Positions 46,701-56,936 are shown, counted from the stretch's first letter. The stretch: 64,000 nucleotides of DNA from Actinomadura sp. HBU206391 (GCF_014323665.1 NZ_JABVEB010000002.1:62001-126000), one strand, 5' to 3'. Made by a program: numbers and translations. The notes: a model not told the origin generated them from the sequence alone.

Positions 46701-48698
46701 GTGAAGTACCACTTCCGGTTCCTCGGCCTGGACGTCCGCACCCAGGACTTCACCGTCGTCGGCGTCGGCGACATGTCCGGTGACGTGTTCGGCAACGGGA
46801 TGCTGCTGTCGCGGCACATCAAGCTCGTCGCGGCCTTCGACCACCGGCACGTCTTCATCGACCCCGACCCCGACCCCGCGGCGTCGTTCGAGGAGCGCAA
46901 GCGGCTGTTCGAGCTGCCGCGCAGCTCATGGGCCGACTACGACACGTCGCTGATCTCCGCCGGGGGTGGGGTGTTCCCGCGGACGGCCAAGTCGATCAAA
47001 CTGACCCCGCAGATCCGCGAGGCGCTCGGCATCGGGAGCGACGTCACCGCGATGACGCCGTACGAGCTGATCCGCGCGGCCCTGTGCGCCCCCGTCGATC
47101 TGCTGTGGAACGGCGGCATCGGCACGTACGTCAAGGCGACGTCGGAGAACAACGCCGACGTCGGGGACAAGGCCAACGACCCGGTCCGGGTCGATGCCGT
47201 CGATCTGCGCTGCCGGGTGATCGGTGAGGGCGGCAACCTGGGGCTGACCCAGCTCGGCAGGATCGAGTTCGCCCGGGGCGGAGGGCTCGTCAACACCGAC
47301 TTCATCGACAACTCCGCCGGCGTCGACACCTCCGACCACGAGGTGAACATCAAGATCCTGCTGGATCAGGTCGTGCGCGACGGCGAACTGACCGGCAAGC
47401 AGCGCAACAAACTGATGTACGACATGACCGACGAGGTCGCCGATCTGGTGCTGGACGACAACTACGGGCAGAACGTCGTGCTCGCCGCCGCCCGCAAGCA
47501 GGCCGCGAATATGATGCACGTTCACGTGCGCTACCTGCGCAAGCTGGAGCGCGACGGCGATCTGGACCGGCGGCTGGAGTTCCTGCCCGACGACAAGGTG
47601 CTCGCCGAGCGCCGGCATTCGGGCGACTCGACGATGGGTGCGGCGGGTACGGGGCCCGGCCTGTTCGGGCCGGAGTTCGCGACGCTGCTCGCCTACGCCA
47701 AGCTGACCCTCGACCACGACCTGATCAACTCGGACCTGCCCGACGATCCCTACCTGGCGTCGTGGCTGGTCGACTACTTCCCGTCGCCGTTGCGCGAGCG
47801 CTTCCGGAGCTACATGGACCGGCACCCGCTGCGTCGCGAGATCATCGCCACCCGGGTCGTGAACGAGCTGATCAACAACAGCGGTGTGACGTTCATGTTC
47901 CGGTTGAACGAGGAGACCGGTGCGTCCCCGCAGGACATCACCCGGGCCTATCTGGTGGCCCGCGAGGTGTTCGACATGCCGCGGTTCTGGCACTCGATCG
48001 AGGAGTTGTCGCAGCAGGTCGACGTGTCGACCCAGCTGTCCATGCGGCTCGAGGCGCGCAAGCTCACCGAGCGGGGAGCGCGCTGGCTGCTGCGCAACCG
48101 GCGGCCGCCCGTCGACATCCGGCAGACCATCGAGTTCTTCGCCGAGGGCGCCGTGGCGCTCGCGCCCAGCCTGCCCAAGCTGCTGGTCGGACGGGACCTG
48201 TCCGCCTTCGAAGAGCGCCGGGACGGCTTCGCCGAGCAGGGCGTCCCCGACGAACTGGCCGAGCAGGTGGCGATGATGGTCCCGGCCTACTCCACCTTCG
48301 ATCTCGTCGAGATCGCACATGCCACCGGACGGTCGGTGGAGGAGACCGCCGAGGTCTACTTCGACCTGGCCGAGCGGCTGCAACTGGCCCGGCTGAGGGA
48401 GCGGATCATCGCGCTGCCGCGGCCGGATCGGTGGAAGTCGATGGCGCGGTCGGCGCTGCGTGACGACCTCTACACGGCGCACGCCGCGCTGACCCGCGAC
48501 GTCCTCGCCACGAGCCGACCCGGCGCGGGACCCGAGGAGCGGCTGGCCACGTGGACCGCCAAGAACGCGGCGGCGGTCGAGCGGGCCGGCCAGATGTTGA
48601 GCGAGATCTGGGAGAGCGACAGCTTCGACCTGGCCACCCTGTCGGTCGCCCTCGGCGCCACCCGCACGTTGGTCACCGCCGGTTCACTCCCCAAGTGA
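43737..48698 (+). CDS. gdhB: NAD-specific glutamate dehydrogenase, large (180 kDa) type
   Basis: A 1653-residue enzyme of the large bacterial GDH class that deaminates glutamate to 2-oxoglutarate. N-terminal ACT-like regulatory segments precede the catalytic core, recognisable at FVYSPRIEGVHLRFG, ARGGLRWSDR, the catalytic Lys in NTVIVPAGAKGGFVCK and GVGDMSGDVFGNGMLLS. A Gly/Ala/Glu-rich insertion of about 35 residues near position 770 precedes the core. The ATG at 43737 has GGGGAG six bases upstream; TACGCT at 43673-43678 may be its -10 box. Symbol follows streptomycete usage. Confidence 0.95.
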   Translation: MGGKLDEAKDDLLRRAAETCAQSPGARPDWAHDTFDYLRLYYRHVAPEDLLGRDPADVCGPAMAHRQLGEERPQGRAKVRIFTPSIEEHGWDPGHSILQIVTDDMPFLIDSVTMELSRHELSTHLIVHPQFGVDRDVAGHLRGFRGAMDDAQDLDEAWIHIEIDRTSDRAVLDRLEKDLDRVLMDVRVAVEDEPKMRSLAGAIAMEISQHAPPLPGTEIAESIELLDWLADDHFIFLGYRDYNLTDDGTVLRPVTGTGLGLLRSDKLESKSFAALPPEVRAKARETRILILTKANSRATVHRPSYLDYVGVKKFSPEGEVIGERRFLGLFTHVAYSESISHIPMLKRKLDEVLVRAGFTPDSYDGQDLIEILEAYPRDELFQTSVDELVPIALGVLRLRERRKLKLFLRKDDYGRYMSCLVYLPRDRYTTQIRLRIQRILRRAFSGVTVDYSAMVSESVLARLHVVVRGERGKPLPDVDTDDLEAELTTAIRSWADDLVDALVEQTGEERSAALFRSFGDAFSEGYKADFPARTAVADLKRLDRLTDDGDTSINLYEAYNAAPGERRLKIYRLGPPISLSHVLPLLQNMGVEVVDERPYKIARTDRPGMWIYDLGLRYAPSAGVDEAEVKRLFQEAFTALWRGDIESDGFNALVLHAELNWRQAMVLRAYAKYLRQVGITFSQSYIEQVLRANAPITRLLVRLFESRLDPSRTEGEEQRSAEIATEIVAAVDEVASLDQDRILRAYLALIQATLRTNFFQRPGGGTAAGTGENARGNGAEAEGETASARVGSGRYKPYLSLKFDPRGIPDLPAPRPKFEIFVYSPRIEGVHLRFGSVARGGLRWSDRLEDFRTEILGLVKAQAVKNTVIVPAGAKGGFVCKQLPDAGERGAFLAEGIACYKQFISGLLDITDNLVDGEVAPAPEVVRHDGDDTYLVVAADKGTATFSDVANEVAAAYGHWLGDAFASGGSVGYDHKAMGITARGAWESVKYHFRFLGLDVRTQDFTVVGVGDMSGDVFGNGMLLSRHIKLVAAFDHRHVFIDPDPDPAASFEERKRLFELPRSSWADYDTSLISAGGGVFPRTAKSIKLTPQIREALGIGSDVTAMTPYELIRAALCAPVDLLWNGGIGTYVKATSENNADVGDKANDPVRVDAVDLRCRVIGEGGNLGLTQLGRIEFARGGGLVNTDFIDNSAGVDTSDHEVNIKILLDQVVRDGELTGKQRNKLMYDMTDEVADLVLDDNYGQNVVLAAARKQAANMMHVHVRYLRKLERDGDLDRRLEFLPDDKVLAERRHSGDSTMGAAGTGPGLFGPEFATLLAYAKLTLDHDLINSDLPDDPYLASWLVDYFPSPLRERFRSYMDRHPLRREIIATRVVNELINNSGVTFMFRLNEETGASPQDITRAYLVAREVFDMPRFWHSIEELSQQVDVSTQLSMRLEARKLTERGARWLLRNRRPPVDIRQTIEFFAEGAVALAPSLPKLLVGRDLSAFEERRDGFAEQGVPDELAEQVAMMVPAYSTFDLVEIAHATGRSVEETAEVYFDLAERLQLARLRERIIALPRPDRWKSMARSALRDDLYTAHAALTRDVLATSRPGAGPEERLATWTAKNAAAVERAGQMLSEIWESDSFDLATLSVALGATRTLVTAGSLPK

Positions 48699-48706
48699 AG
48701 GGTCCA

Positions 48707-48720
48707 AGTGAACGTTCACT
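48707..48720. promoter_or_regulatory. 14-base palindrome after gdh
   Basis: AGTGAACGTTCACT is a perfect palindrome nine bases after the gdh stop; further AGTGAA and TTCACT words flank it. It could be an operator or part of the termination region. Confidence 0.35.
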
Positions 48721-48748
48721 CCCGAGTGAAACGGCCCTGAGTCGAGCA

Positions 48749-48815
48749 CCGTCGGGCGCCGGTGTGCTTAGCACACAGCGGTCAAGGAGGCGCTGAGCAC
48801 GCCGGCGCCCAACGG
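48749..48815. terminator. Bidirectional terminator between convergent genes
   Basis: Arms 48749-48768 and 48796-48815 pair at 18 of 20 positions. A smaller nested hairpin (GTGTGC-TTA-GCACAC, 48762-48776) shares the left arm. It sits exactly between gdh and the convergent lipoprotein gene. Confidence 0.7.
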
Positions 48816-48818
48816 GGT

Positions 48819-49838
48819 TCAGGAGGCTGCCGCCTGCACGGCCTTGCGGTAGGTGCCGGTGACCTGCACCGCGCCCTTGTCCTTGGGCGGGACCTTGGAC
48901 AGGTACTGCACGAGCACGGTGGTGTCGAGCCGTCCGTTGACCTTGCCGGGTGGAGCGAGCCCGACGAGATCACCGGTGACGGAGATCGCCCCGGGCTTCT
49001 TCGCGGTGTAGCGCTCGTTCTGCTGCAGGACGTACCAGACGAGAGCGCCGCCGTCGGTGGTGCGGAGTGCGTAGACCGGTGCGGTGCTCGGTGCGAACAG
49101 CGAGGTCAGGCCCACGCCCACTCGGGAGAACTGAGAGGTGGCCTTCTTGAGCGCCTCGTAGGCCTGGGTGGTGTGCGGCCCCGCGCCGATCCCGGCCGCG
49201 GCCGGGGATTTGGGCCCGCTCGTGAGCAGCGCCGCGTGTGCGGCGGCGATCTTCGACGGGGCGAGGGCGAGTTGCTGGTCGCCGGCGGACACGGAGGTCG
49301 CGTAGCCGTCCTTGTCCACGGCCACTCCGCCGATCGGGCCGCCGGTGGGGTACGGATCGGCGGCGAGCCGCCAGGCCGCACCGGCCTTGTCCTGGACGAA
49401 CAGCAGTGCGTGCTGGTGCTCGAGCGCACGCTGCCTGCCGGTTCCCTTGCGCGAACCGGTCCGGGCCTCACGAGAGGCGGCGCCGACGGCGAACCAGCGG
49501 GGATGGCTGTTCAGCCTGGGGATGAAGAACGCCGGCTTGGCGTAGTTGAACTGGGTGAAGCTCTGCTTGGTCGCGCGGCGCAGCTTGTACGCGGCCGTGT
49601 CCATGTCCAGTTGCGCGCCGGTCTCGGCGGACGCCAGCAGCTTGTCGTCCAGGGCCTTGTTGGCCTGGTTGTTGGTGCTCTCGTACTTGTTGAGCACCTC
49701 GCGTGCCTCGCTCAAGGTGAGCGGCGGCGCCGGTGACGGGTCGCCGGGCCCGACGCCCGAGCCGCTGCACGAGGTCAGGGCGACGATCAGGGACAGGGGA
49801 ACGGTTAGGGCCGCGAGAACGGCCTGGCGATGACGCAT
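48819..49838 (-). CDS. Putative lipoprotein, paralogue of the next gene
   Basis: A 339-residue secreted protein with lipobox LTSC. After a Pro-rich linker the domain contains FFIPRLNSHPRWFAVGA, GGVAVDKDGYAT and YALRTTDGGALVWYVL. The same three motifs occur in the upstream gene, so the two are tandem paralogues. The family resembles actinomycete lipoproteins with a DUF8094-type domain; the function is unknown. The ATG at 49838 follows GGGGGG; the frame open further upstream is not used. Confidence 0.75.
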   Translation of the reverse strand: MRHRQAVLAALTVPLSLIVALTSCSGSGVGPGDPSPAPPLTLSEAREVLNKYESTNNQANKALDDKLLASAETGAQLDMDTAAYKLRRATKQSFTQFNYAKPAFFIPRLNSHPRWFAVGAASREARTGSRKGTGRQRALEHQHALLFVQDKAGAAWRLAADPYPTGGPIGGVAVDKDGYATSVSAGDQQLALAPSKIAAAHAALLTSGPKSPAAAGIGAGPHTTQAYEALKKATSQFSRVGVGLTSLFAPSTAPVYALRTTDGGALVWYVLQQNERYTAKKPGAISVTGDLVGLAPPGKVNGRLDTTVLVQYLSKVPPKDKGAVQVTGTYRKAVQAAAS

Positions 49839-49923
49839 GAGACCCCCCGGGGGAAGACGAGCATTCCGGGGAGCATCATCGCAGAGTGATCGGACCGTCA
49901 CTCTGTGAATGCGGAGATTGCGA

Positions 49924-51102
49924 TTACCCGGATTTCCGGGTGAACGCCTTGGTGACGGCGCCGTCGTGCGCGATGACCTCGGCCTTGGGGGCCGACTTCC
50001 GCCCGGCCTCCGTGGTCGGCGTCTGGGTCGGCGTGCGCGCCGGAGCCTGAGCGGGAACGGTGGCGGCGAACTGCAGCGTCTGGGTGACGTTGAGCTCGTC
50101 CTTCAGCACGAGCGTGTCCAGCAGGTGGGCGGCGTCGCGGGGGATGGACAGGTGGCTCTGCCTGTTCTTGAGGAACGTCACGGTGTTCTGGCTCAGCGCG
50201 TACAGCACGAGGCCGCCGCCGTCGGTCGTGCGCAGCGGAAAGATCGGGAAGCCGGTCGCGGTGAAGACGGTGTCGTAGGCGAGCCCGGCCTCCGAGCCCT
50301 GCTGCTTGGACCTGCGCGTCTGCGCGTAGAAACCGGAGGTGTAGGGGCCGGTCCGCATCACCCCCGCGGCGACCGATCCGGCGCCCTCCGCCGCGAGCGT
50401 GGCCTGGATGCCGGGGACGCTGCGGGGCTGGATCAACAGCCCGGCGTCGAAGGTCGCCAGTGGCGTCGCGTAGCCCTCGCCGTCGACCGCGACGTGCGGG
50501 ACCTTGGTCTTCCCGTTCAGCACCGTCGTGAGGCTGAGCCGCCAGCGGGCGGACGGGGACGCGCGGTGGAACGCCATGAGGGCGGTGCGCTTGGACCCCG
50601 GCTTCGAGGCGGTCGCCCGGCCCGCGGTGGGGGAGCCGTTCCGGCCGTCACGGTTCCCCGCTCCGGCGTCGCCGCCTGCGCCGTCCCCGCTCCTGGTCGT
50701 CCGGTCGGCGACCGCGACGAACCAGTGCGGATAGTTCGACAGCCTCGGCACGTAGAGGCGGGGGGTGCCGTAGTCATAGCGGGGTACGGGCTCGCCCGTG
50801 AAGGCCGCCTTGCGGAAGGCCGCGGCGATCAGCTGCGACTGACCGTCGCCGGCCCACGACAACGCGAGCCGCTCGTCGCCGCTCGCGCGCGCCACGTCCT
50901 CATTGATGGCGTACGCGCGGAACGCCTGCCTGGCGACCTCGGGGGTCAGCCGCTCGGGCGCGGGGCTGGAGGCGAAGGCCGCCGGCGCCGTGGGCCGTTC
51001 GCGCTCTTCCGAGCACCCCATGACGGCGGTGAGCGCCAGCGCGGCCGCCGTCGTCAGTCCGATCGTTCGGAGCGTATGCCGTCGCACCGTCCTCTGCTTC
51101 AC
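49924..51102 (-). CDS. Putative lipoprotein, tandem paralogue
   Basis: A 392-residue secreted protein with lipobox VMGC. It shares LYVPRLSNYPHWFVAVA, HVAVDGEGYAT and FPLRTTDGGGLVLYAL with the downstream gene, but has a Gly/Asp/Asn-rich insertion near residues 135-170 and a Pro/Thr-rich extended C-terminus. The pair probably arose by duplication. The function is unknown; the 85-base gap suggests they are transcribed together. Confidence 0.75.
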   Translation of the reverse strand: MKQRTVRRHTLRTIGLTTAAALALTAVMGCSEERERPTAPAAFASSPAPERLTPEVARQAFRAYAINEDVARASGDERLALSWAGDGQSQLIAAAFRKAAFTGEPVPRYDYGTPRLYVPRLSNYPHWFVAVADRTTRSGDGAGGDAGAGNRDGRNGSPTAGRATASKPGSKRTALMAFHRASPSARWRLSLTTVLNGKTKVPHVAVDGEGYATPLATFDAGLLIQPRSVPGIQATLAAEGAGSVAAGVMRTGPYTSGFYAQTRRSKQQGSEAGLAYDTVFTATGFPIFPLRTTDGGGLVLYALSQNTVTFLKNRQSHLSIPRDAAHLLDTLVLKDELNVTQTLQFAATVPAQAPARTPTQTPTTEAGRKSAPKAEVIAHDGAVTKAFTRKSG

Positions 51103-51224
51103 CGTCCGAGGCCCCCGGGCTTGTCATGATCTACGTTCGCTGATCCGTGATTCTGCCACCCCCCGCCGGTGGATGGAGACGGTGCCGTCGCTCACCGGTG
51201 CTCTTCCGCCGATAAACTCGACCT

Positions 51225-52340
<1,116 letters not shown>

Positions 52341-52407
52341 GCGGCCGTCCCCGGCTCGCGCCGACGCCGTCGGCGCCTGCGCCGGCCCGCGGCCGGCCGA
52401 GGACCGG

Positions 52408-52599
52408 CTAGGAGAGGTGCTGTAGCGCGAGGGCGAAGGCCAGGGCGAACGCCAGTACGAGGGCGATGAGGATCACACTCGGCGGCACCGCGGGGCCGTG
52501 GTGGTGGTGGATCTCCGCACGGGCGACCCGGCAGGTGGGGCAGCGTCCTTCGACGACCGGGCTGGAGCATCGAGCACAGATCAAGTGTTCGCAGCTCAT
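52408..52599 (-). CDS. Small zinc-ribbon membrane protein
   Basis: A 63-residue protein: MSCEHLICARCSSPVVEGRC has Cys pairs (CxxHxxCxxC and CPTC) for one zinc, followed by a His run (HHHH) and a C-terminal membrane helix (VILIALVLAFALAFALAL). The ATG at 52599 has GGAGGG upstream. Its place between prfB and ftsE in actinomycetes suggests a conserved small protein, perhaps in envelope or division functions; this is inference. Confidence 0.65.
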   Translation of the reverse strand: MSCEHLICARCSSPVVEGRCPTCRVARAEIHHHHGPAVPPSVILIALVLAFALAFALALQHLS

Positions 52600-52763
52600 T
52601 CCGCGCCCTCCTCGTGGATCCCCGATCGAGGGACCGGTTAAGTCCAAGTTGGACTATCCATGTCAGTGTCCCCTCTAGACTGCGACATGGCCAACCGGAC
52701 CGCCAAACCGGAGGCCCGCGGCGGCATTTGTCCCAAATGAGGACACCGTCGTCCAACAGACCC

Positions 52764-52769
52764 TAGACT
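52764..52769 (+). promoter_or_regulatory. Possible -10 box for ftsE
   Basis: TAGACT, a typical actinobacterial -10 hexamer, lies 19 bases before the ftsE GTG. No good -35 element is seen at the right distance. An inverted repeat GTCCAA-G-TTGGAC (52642-52654) lies upstream. Confidence 0.35.
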
Positions 52770-52788
52770 GGCACGCCGTGATGCACTC

Positions 52789-53478
52789 GTGATCCACTTC
52801 GACAACGTCACCAAGGTTTACCCGAGCCAGAACCGACCGGCCCTCCAGCATGTGAACGTCGCCGTTGAGAAGGGCGAGTTCGTGTTCCTGGTGGGTCCCT
52901 CGGGGTCGGGCAAGTCGACCTTCCTACGGCTGGTCCTCAAGGAGGAAAGGCCCTCGCAAGGTCATGTCCACGTGGCCGGCAAGGACCTGAGCCGGTTGAA
53001 CAACTGGAAGGTGCCACACCTCCGCCGCAGGATCGGCTGCGTCTTCCAGGACTTCCGGCTGCTCCCCAACAAGAACGTCTTCGAGAACGTCGCGTTCGCG
53101 CTCGAGGTCATCGGAAAGCCCCGGCGCTTCATCGGCAAGGTCGTGCCCGAGGTCATCGACCTGGTCGGGCTGGAGGGCAAGGCCCACCGGATGCCCGATG
53201 AACTCTCCGGCGGCGAACAGCAGCGCGTCGCCATCGCCCGGGCGTTCGTCAACCGCCCGATGATCCTGCTCGCCGACGAGCCGACCGGGAACATCGACCC
53301 GGCCACCTCGATCGGCATCATGAAGGTGCTTGACCGGATCAACCGGACCGGCACAACCGTCGTGATGGCCACGCACGATGCCGCGATCGTCGACGCCTTC
53401 CGTAAACGGGTCGTCGAGCTCGAGGACGGCCGCGTGGTCCGCGACCAGTCGCGCGGGGTTTACGGCCAGGCCTACTGA
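52789..53478 (+). CDS. ftsE: Cell division ATP-binding protein FtsE
   Basis: A 229-residue ABC ATPase that with FtsX activates peptidoglycan hydrolases at the septum. Walker [10 protein letters not shown], the signature LSGGEQQR, Walker [13 protein letters not shown] and the switch His in MATHD are all intact. The GTG at 52789 starts [13 protein letters not shown], standard for the family, and no strong ribosome-binding site precedes it. ftsX follows after 80 bases. Confidence 0.97.
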   Translation: MIHFDNVTKVYPSQNRPALQHVNVAVEKGEFVFLVGPSGSGKSTFLRLVLKEERPSQGHVHVAGKDLSRLNNWKVPHLRRRIGCVFQDFRLLPNKNVFENVAFALEVIGKPRRFIGKVVPEVIDLVGLEGKAHRMPDELSGGEQQRVAIARAFVNRPMILLADEPTGNIDPATSIGIMKVLDRINRTGTTVVMATHDAAIVDAFRKRVVELEDGRVVRDQSRGVYGQAY

Positions 53479-53558
53479 GCCAGGCCCACTGATTTGGCCC
53501 GACTCGGCCCAGCCCGGCCAAGACCCCCGGCCAACGACCAGCGAGGACAGCCAACAAC

Positions 53559-54464
53559 ATGCGGGTACAGTTCGTTCTCCAGGAGATCTGGATCGGTCTC
53601 CGCCGAAACCTCACGATGTCGATCTCTCTCGTCATCACCGTCGCGATCGCGATGGCGCTGTTCGGCACCGGCCTGCTGATCAACAAGCAGGTCTCCAACT
53701 CCACGAGCTACTGGTACGACAAGATCGAGGTCTCGATCTTCCTGTGCTCCAAGACCAGCTCCAACACCAGCTGCAGCAAGGCCGACGCGACCGCTGAGCA
53801 GAAAAACTCGATCAAGGCCGATCTGGAGAAGCTGCCGCAGGTCTCCAAGGTCGAGTACGAGAGCAAGGAAGCGGCGTTCGCCCGTTTCAAGGACCAGTTC
53901 TCCAGCACGCCCGGCATGGTGCAGAGCACCAAGGCCGGTGACATCCCCGACTCCTACCGGGTCCGGCTGAAGAACCCGGAGGAGTACAAGGCGGTCTCCA
54001 ACGCCATGCTCGGCCGTCCGGGCGTCGACCAGGTGGTCAACGAGCAGGAGATCCTGAAGAAGTTCTTCCGGATCCTCAACGGCCTGAAGTGGGCCGCCCT
54101 GCTGATCGCCGGCATCCAGGTCATCGCGGCGGTGCTGATCGTGGGCAACACGATCCGGCTGTCGGCGTTCAACCGGCGGCGCGAGACCGGGATCATGCGG
54201 CTCGTCGGCTCGTCGAACATGTACATCCAGCTGCCGTTCATCCTCGAGGGCGCCATCGCCGGCCTGGTCGGCGGTATGTTCGCGGCGATCCTGCTGGTGG
54301 GGAGCAAGATCTTCCTCATCGATCGATTGCAGGGCTCGTTGCAGTTCGCGAGTCAGCTGAGCTGGGGTTCGGTGGTCGGCATCATCATCTTCTCGGTCTG
54401 CGTCGGTGTCCTGTTGTGCGCGCTGGCCTCGTTCCTGACTCTGCGCAGGTACCTGAAGATCTGA
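53559..54464 (+). CDS. ftsX: Cell division protein FtsX
   Basis: A 301-residue membrane partner of FtsE with the usual layout: a first membrane helix (ITVAIAMALFGTGLLI), an extracellular domain of about 115 residues with two Cys (FLCSKTSSNTSC) and three further helices (for example GLKWAALLIAGIQVIAAVLI). FNRRRETGIMRLVGSS is the conserved cytoplasmic coupling region. It would carry the ATPase signal to extracellular hydrolases such as RipC-type enzymes. Confidence 0.96.
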   Translation: MRVQFVLQEIWIGLRRNLTMSISLVITVAIAMALFGTGLLINKQVSNSTSYWYDKIEVSIFLCSKTSSNTSCSKADATAEQKNSIKADLEKLPQVSKVEYESKEAAFARFKDQFSSTPGMVQSTKAGDIPDSYRVRLKNPEEYKAVSNAMLGRPGVDQVVNEQEILKKFFRILNGLKWAALLIAGIQVIAAVLIVGNTIRLSAFNRRRETGIMRLVGSSNMYIQLPFILEGAIAGLVGGMFAAILLVGSKIFLIDRLQGSLQFASQLSWGSVVGIIIFSVCVGVLLCALASFLTLRRYLKI

Positions 54465-54570
54465 TCCGCGTACAATCTTGGCATGCTCGGGCTCAGCAGC
54501 CGCGTGCCGTGCGGCCTGCTCGCCACGTTGCGGATGACTGTGATGCCTACAAGGGGCCGAGGCTGATTAC

Positions 54571-55062
54571 GTGCCACGTGAGACTGGACGCAAGCTTGTC
54601 GCCCAGAACAAGCGCGCCCGCTACGACTACCACATCGACGACACCTGGGAAGCCGGCATGGTGCTCCAGGGCACCGAGGTGAAGTCGCTGCGGGCGGGCC
54701 GCGCCTCGCTCGTCGACGGTTACGCCGTGGTGCGCGACGGCGAGGTGTGGCTCATGGGCGTCCACATTCCCGAGTACACACAGGGCACGTGGACCAACCA
54801 CGAACCGCGCCGCCCGCGCAAGCTGCTGCTCCACCGGCGGGAGATCAGCCGTCTCGTCGGCATGACGCAGGAGCAGGGGCTCACGCTCATCCCGCTGTCC
54901 CTCTACTTCAAGGACGGCAAGGCCAAGGTCGAGATCGGGCTCGGCCGCGGCAAGCGCACGCACGACAAACGCCAGGACATCGCGAAGCGCGAGGCCAAAC
55001 GAGATATGGAGCGGGCGGTGCGCCACCGGTCGCGGCCCGCCTCCCGGCGCGCCGGAGCATAG
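54571..55062 (+). CDS. smpB: SsrA-binding protein SmpB
   Basis: A 163-residue protein that binds tmRNA and brings it to stalled ribosomes. The family core is seen in [34 protein letters not shown] and a basic C-terminal tail ([25 protein letters not shown]). Its RNA partner ssrA lies 2.3 kb downstream. The GTG at 54571 gives [14 protein letters not shown]. The order ftsE-ftsX-smpB is conserved among actinobacteria. Confidence 0.97.
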   Translation: MPRETGRKLVAQNKRARYDYHIDDTWEAGMVLQGTEVKSLRAGRASLVDGYAVVRDGEVWLMGVHIPEYTQGTWTNHEPRRPRKLLLHRREISRLVGMTQEQGLTLIPLSLYFKDGKAKVEIGLGRGKRTHDKRQDIAKREAKRDMERAVRHRSRPASRRAGA

Positions 55063-55064
55063 GC

Positions 55065-56936
55065 GTGCGAGGGACGCGGGGGATGCGAGGGACACGTTCG
55101 CGGGTCCGCCGGGTGATCGCGGCGGGTGTATCGGCGCTGCTCGTGGCCACGGGCACCTCGGCCTGCTTCGCCGAGCCGTCGGTGCTGCCGACCGTACGGG
55201 ACTTCCTGATCGCATGGCAGGTCGGCAACTACCAGGCGGCGGCCAAGCACACGACGGGGAACCCGGCCGTGGTCGAATCGGCCCTCGCCCAGATCCGCGG
55301 CCAGCTCGACGCCGCGTCGCTGAGGCTGCGCATGGGCCAGATCCGCAAGCAGGGCAACGAGGCCAACGCCCGCTTCGAGGTCAAGGTGGACCTCGGCGAG
55401 AACGGGGAGCCCTGGCAGTACCTGGGCCGGATGAACCTGCGGCGGATCGACGGCGACTGGAAGATCATTTGGAGCCCTTCCATCGTCCACCCCAACCTGG
55501 ACCAGGGCGAACGGCTCGCGATCGTGAGCGAGTCGCCGATCCGGGGAGCGGTCCTGGACGCCAACGGCAGATCCCTGCTGCGCACCGTGCGTGCCGACAT
55601 CGTGGGCGTCTATCCCGGAACGCTGCAGAACGTGGCGCAGACGATCACTCGGCTGGCGCGCGATACCAAGCTCGACTCCGAGCGGCTGATCGGCCGGGTG
55701 CGCTCCGCGCCGCCCAATGAGTTCCTGCCGCTCGTGACCCTGCAGCAGCCCGAGAACGCGGGGCTCAGCATGAAGCTGAGGCAGATCGACGGCCTTACCT
55801 TCCACCCGATCGACGCGCCGATCGCTCCGGCACTGTCCGGTGAACTGGTGGGCCGGCTCGGACCCGCGACCGCGCAACGGTTGCAGGAGGTCGGCGCGCC
55901 GTACCAGCCCGGCGACACCATCGGCGTCACCGGGCTCCAGATGCTCTACCAGCGCCGGCTCGCCGGCATTCCCGCGATCAAGGTCGTGATCGAGGGCGCG
56001 CAGGGCAAGCAGGAGGTGCTGCGGGAGTGGAGCGGCCAGCCCAGCGGCCGCGTCCGTACGACCCTGAACCGCAAGCTGCAGACCCGGGCCGAGCTCGCGC
56101 TGCAGCACCTGAGCGTGCCGGCCTCACTGGTGGCCGTGCACAAGGCCACCGGCGAGATCCTGGCGGTGGCCAACCACGGGACCGGCTCGCGCAACCTGGC
56201 GATGGAGGGCAGCTATCCGCCGGGCCTGGCCTTCGGGATCGTGTCGGCCGAGGCGCTGCTGCTCAAGGGGATGGGCGCGAACAAGCGGACGGACTGCCCG
56301 GCGAGCACCACCGTGGGCGGCCAGAAGATCACCAATCCGGGCCCGGCCAGGGGCAAGTCGACCTTCCAGATGAACTTCGCCTACTCCTGCGCGACGACGC
56401 TGGCCGGCCTGAGCACCACCGTCGACATCGACACGCTGATGCGCGAGGTGGACCGCTTCGGCCTCGGCAAGCAGTGGGGGCTTCCGGTACCGGCCTTCTC
56501 CGGTTCGGTTCCGCGCCCGGCGAACGACGCGGAGAAGGCCGGAATCATGCTGGGCCAGGGTGGGGTGCGGGTCAGCCCGCTCGCCATGGCCCTGGTGGCG
56601 GGGGCCGCCGACTCGGGTACCTGGCGCCCGCCGAGGCTGCTGACCGACCCCCTGGTTCCGCAGACGCTCCAGCCCCAGCCGCTCGAGCCCGAGGGGTTCC
56701 AGGATCTGCGGAAGCTGACTCAGCGGTCGGTCTTCCAGGGCACCGCGAAGGCCGCCAGGACCCAGACCGGTGCGACGGTGTACGGCGTCTCCGCCGCCGT
56801 CGACTACACCGACGAAGGTCGGCAGAAGACGGTGTCGTGGTTCGTGGGGTCCCGTGGCGAGTTCGCCTTCGCGATCGCCGTCGAGGGCAAGGCGTCCGCC
56901 GCCCAGCTCGCCAACCGGTTCCTGACGCTCGGCTGA
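55065..56936 (+). CDS. Penicillin-binding-protein homologue with degenerate active site
   Basis: About 623 residues. A signal peptide ending near Cys34 precedes an NTF2-like MecA_N-type domain (VRDFLIAWQVGNYQAAAKHTTG), a PBP dimerisation-like region and a transpeptidase fold. The three catalytic motifs are altered: the SxxK position reads YPPGLAFG (Leu388, Gly391), SxN reads SCA (441-443) and KTG reads QTG (567-569). The surrounding fold is well kept (MLGQGGVRVSPLAMALVAGA). It should not cross-link peptidoglycan and may be a scaffold or sensor. The GTG at 55065 has GGAG eight bases upstream; ATG 55083 is an alternative. Confidence 0.88.
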   Translation: MRGTRGMRGTRSRVRRVIAAGVSALLVATGTSACFAEPSVLPTVRDFLIAWQVGNYQAAAKHTTGNPAVVESALAQIRGQLDAASLRLRMGQIRKQGNEANARFEVKVDLGENGEPWQYLGRMNLRRIDGDWKIIWSPSIVHPNLDQGERLAIVSESPIRGAVLDANGRSLLRTVRADIVGVYPGTLQNVAQTITRLARDTKLDSERLIGRVRSAPPNEFLPLVTLQQPENAGLSMKLRQIDGLTFHPIDAPIAPALSGELVGRLGPATAQRLQEVGAPYQPGDTIGVTGLQMLYQRRLAGIPAIKVVIEGAQGKQEVLREWSGQPSGRVRTTLNRKLQTRAELALQHLSVPASLVAVHKATGEILAVANHGTGSRNLAMEGSYPPGLAFGIVSAEALLLKGMGANKRTDCPASTTVGGQKITNPGPARGKSTFQMNFAYSCATTLAGLSTTVDIDTLMREVDRFGLGKQWGLPVPAFSGSVPRPANDAEKAGIMLGQGGVRVSPLAMALVAGAADSGTWRPPRLLTDPLVPQTLQPQPLEPEGFQDLRKLTQRSVFQGTAKAARTQTGATVYGVSAAVDYTDEGRQKTVSWFVGSRGEFAFAIAVEGKASAAQLANRFLTLG

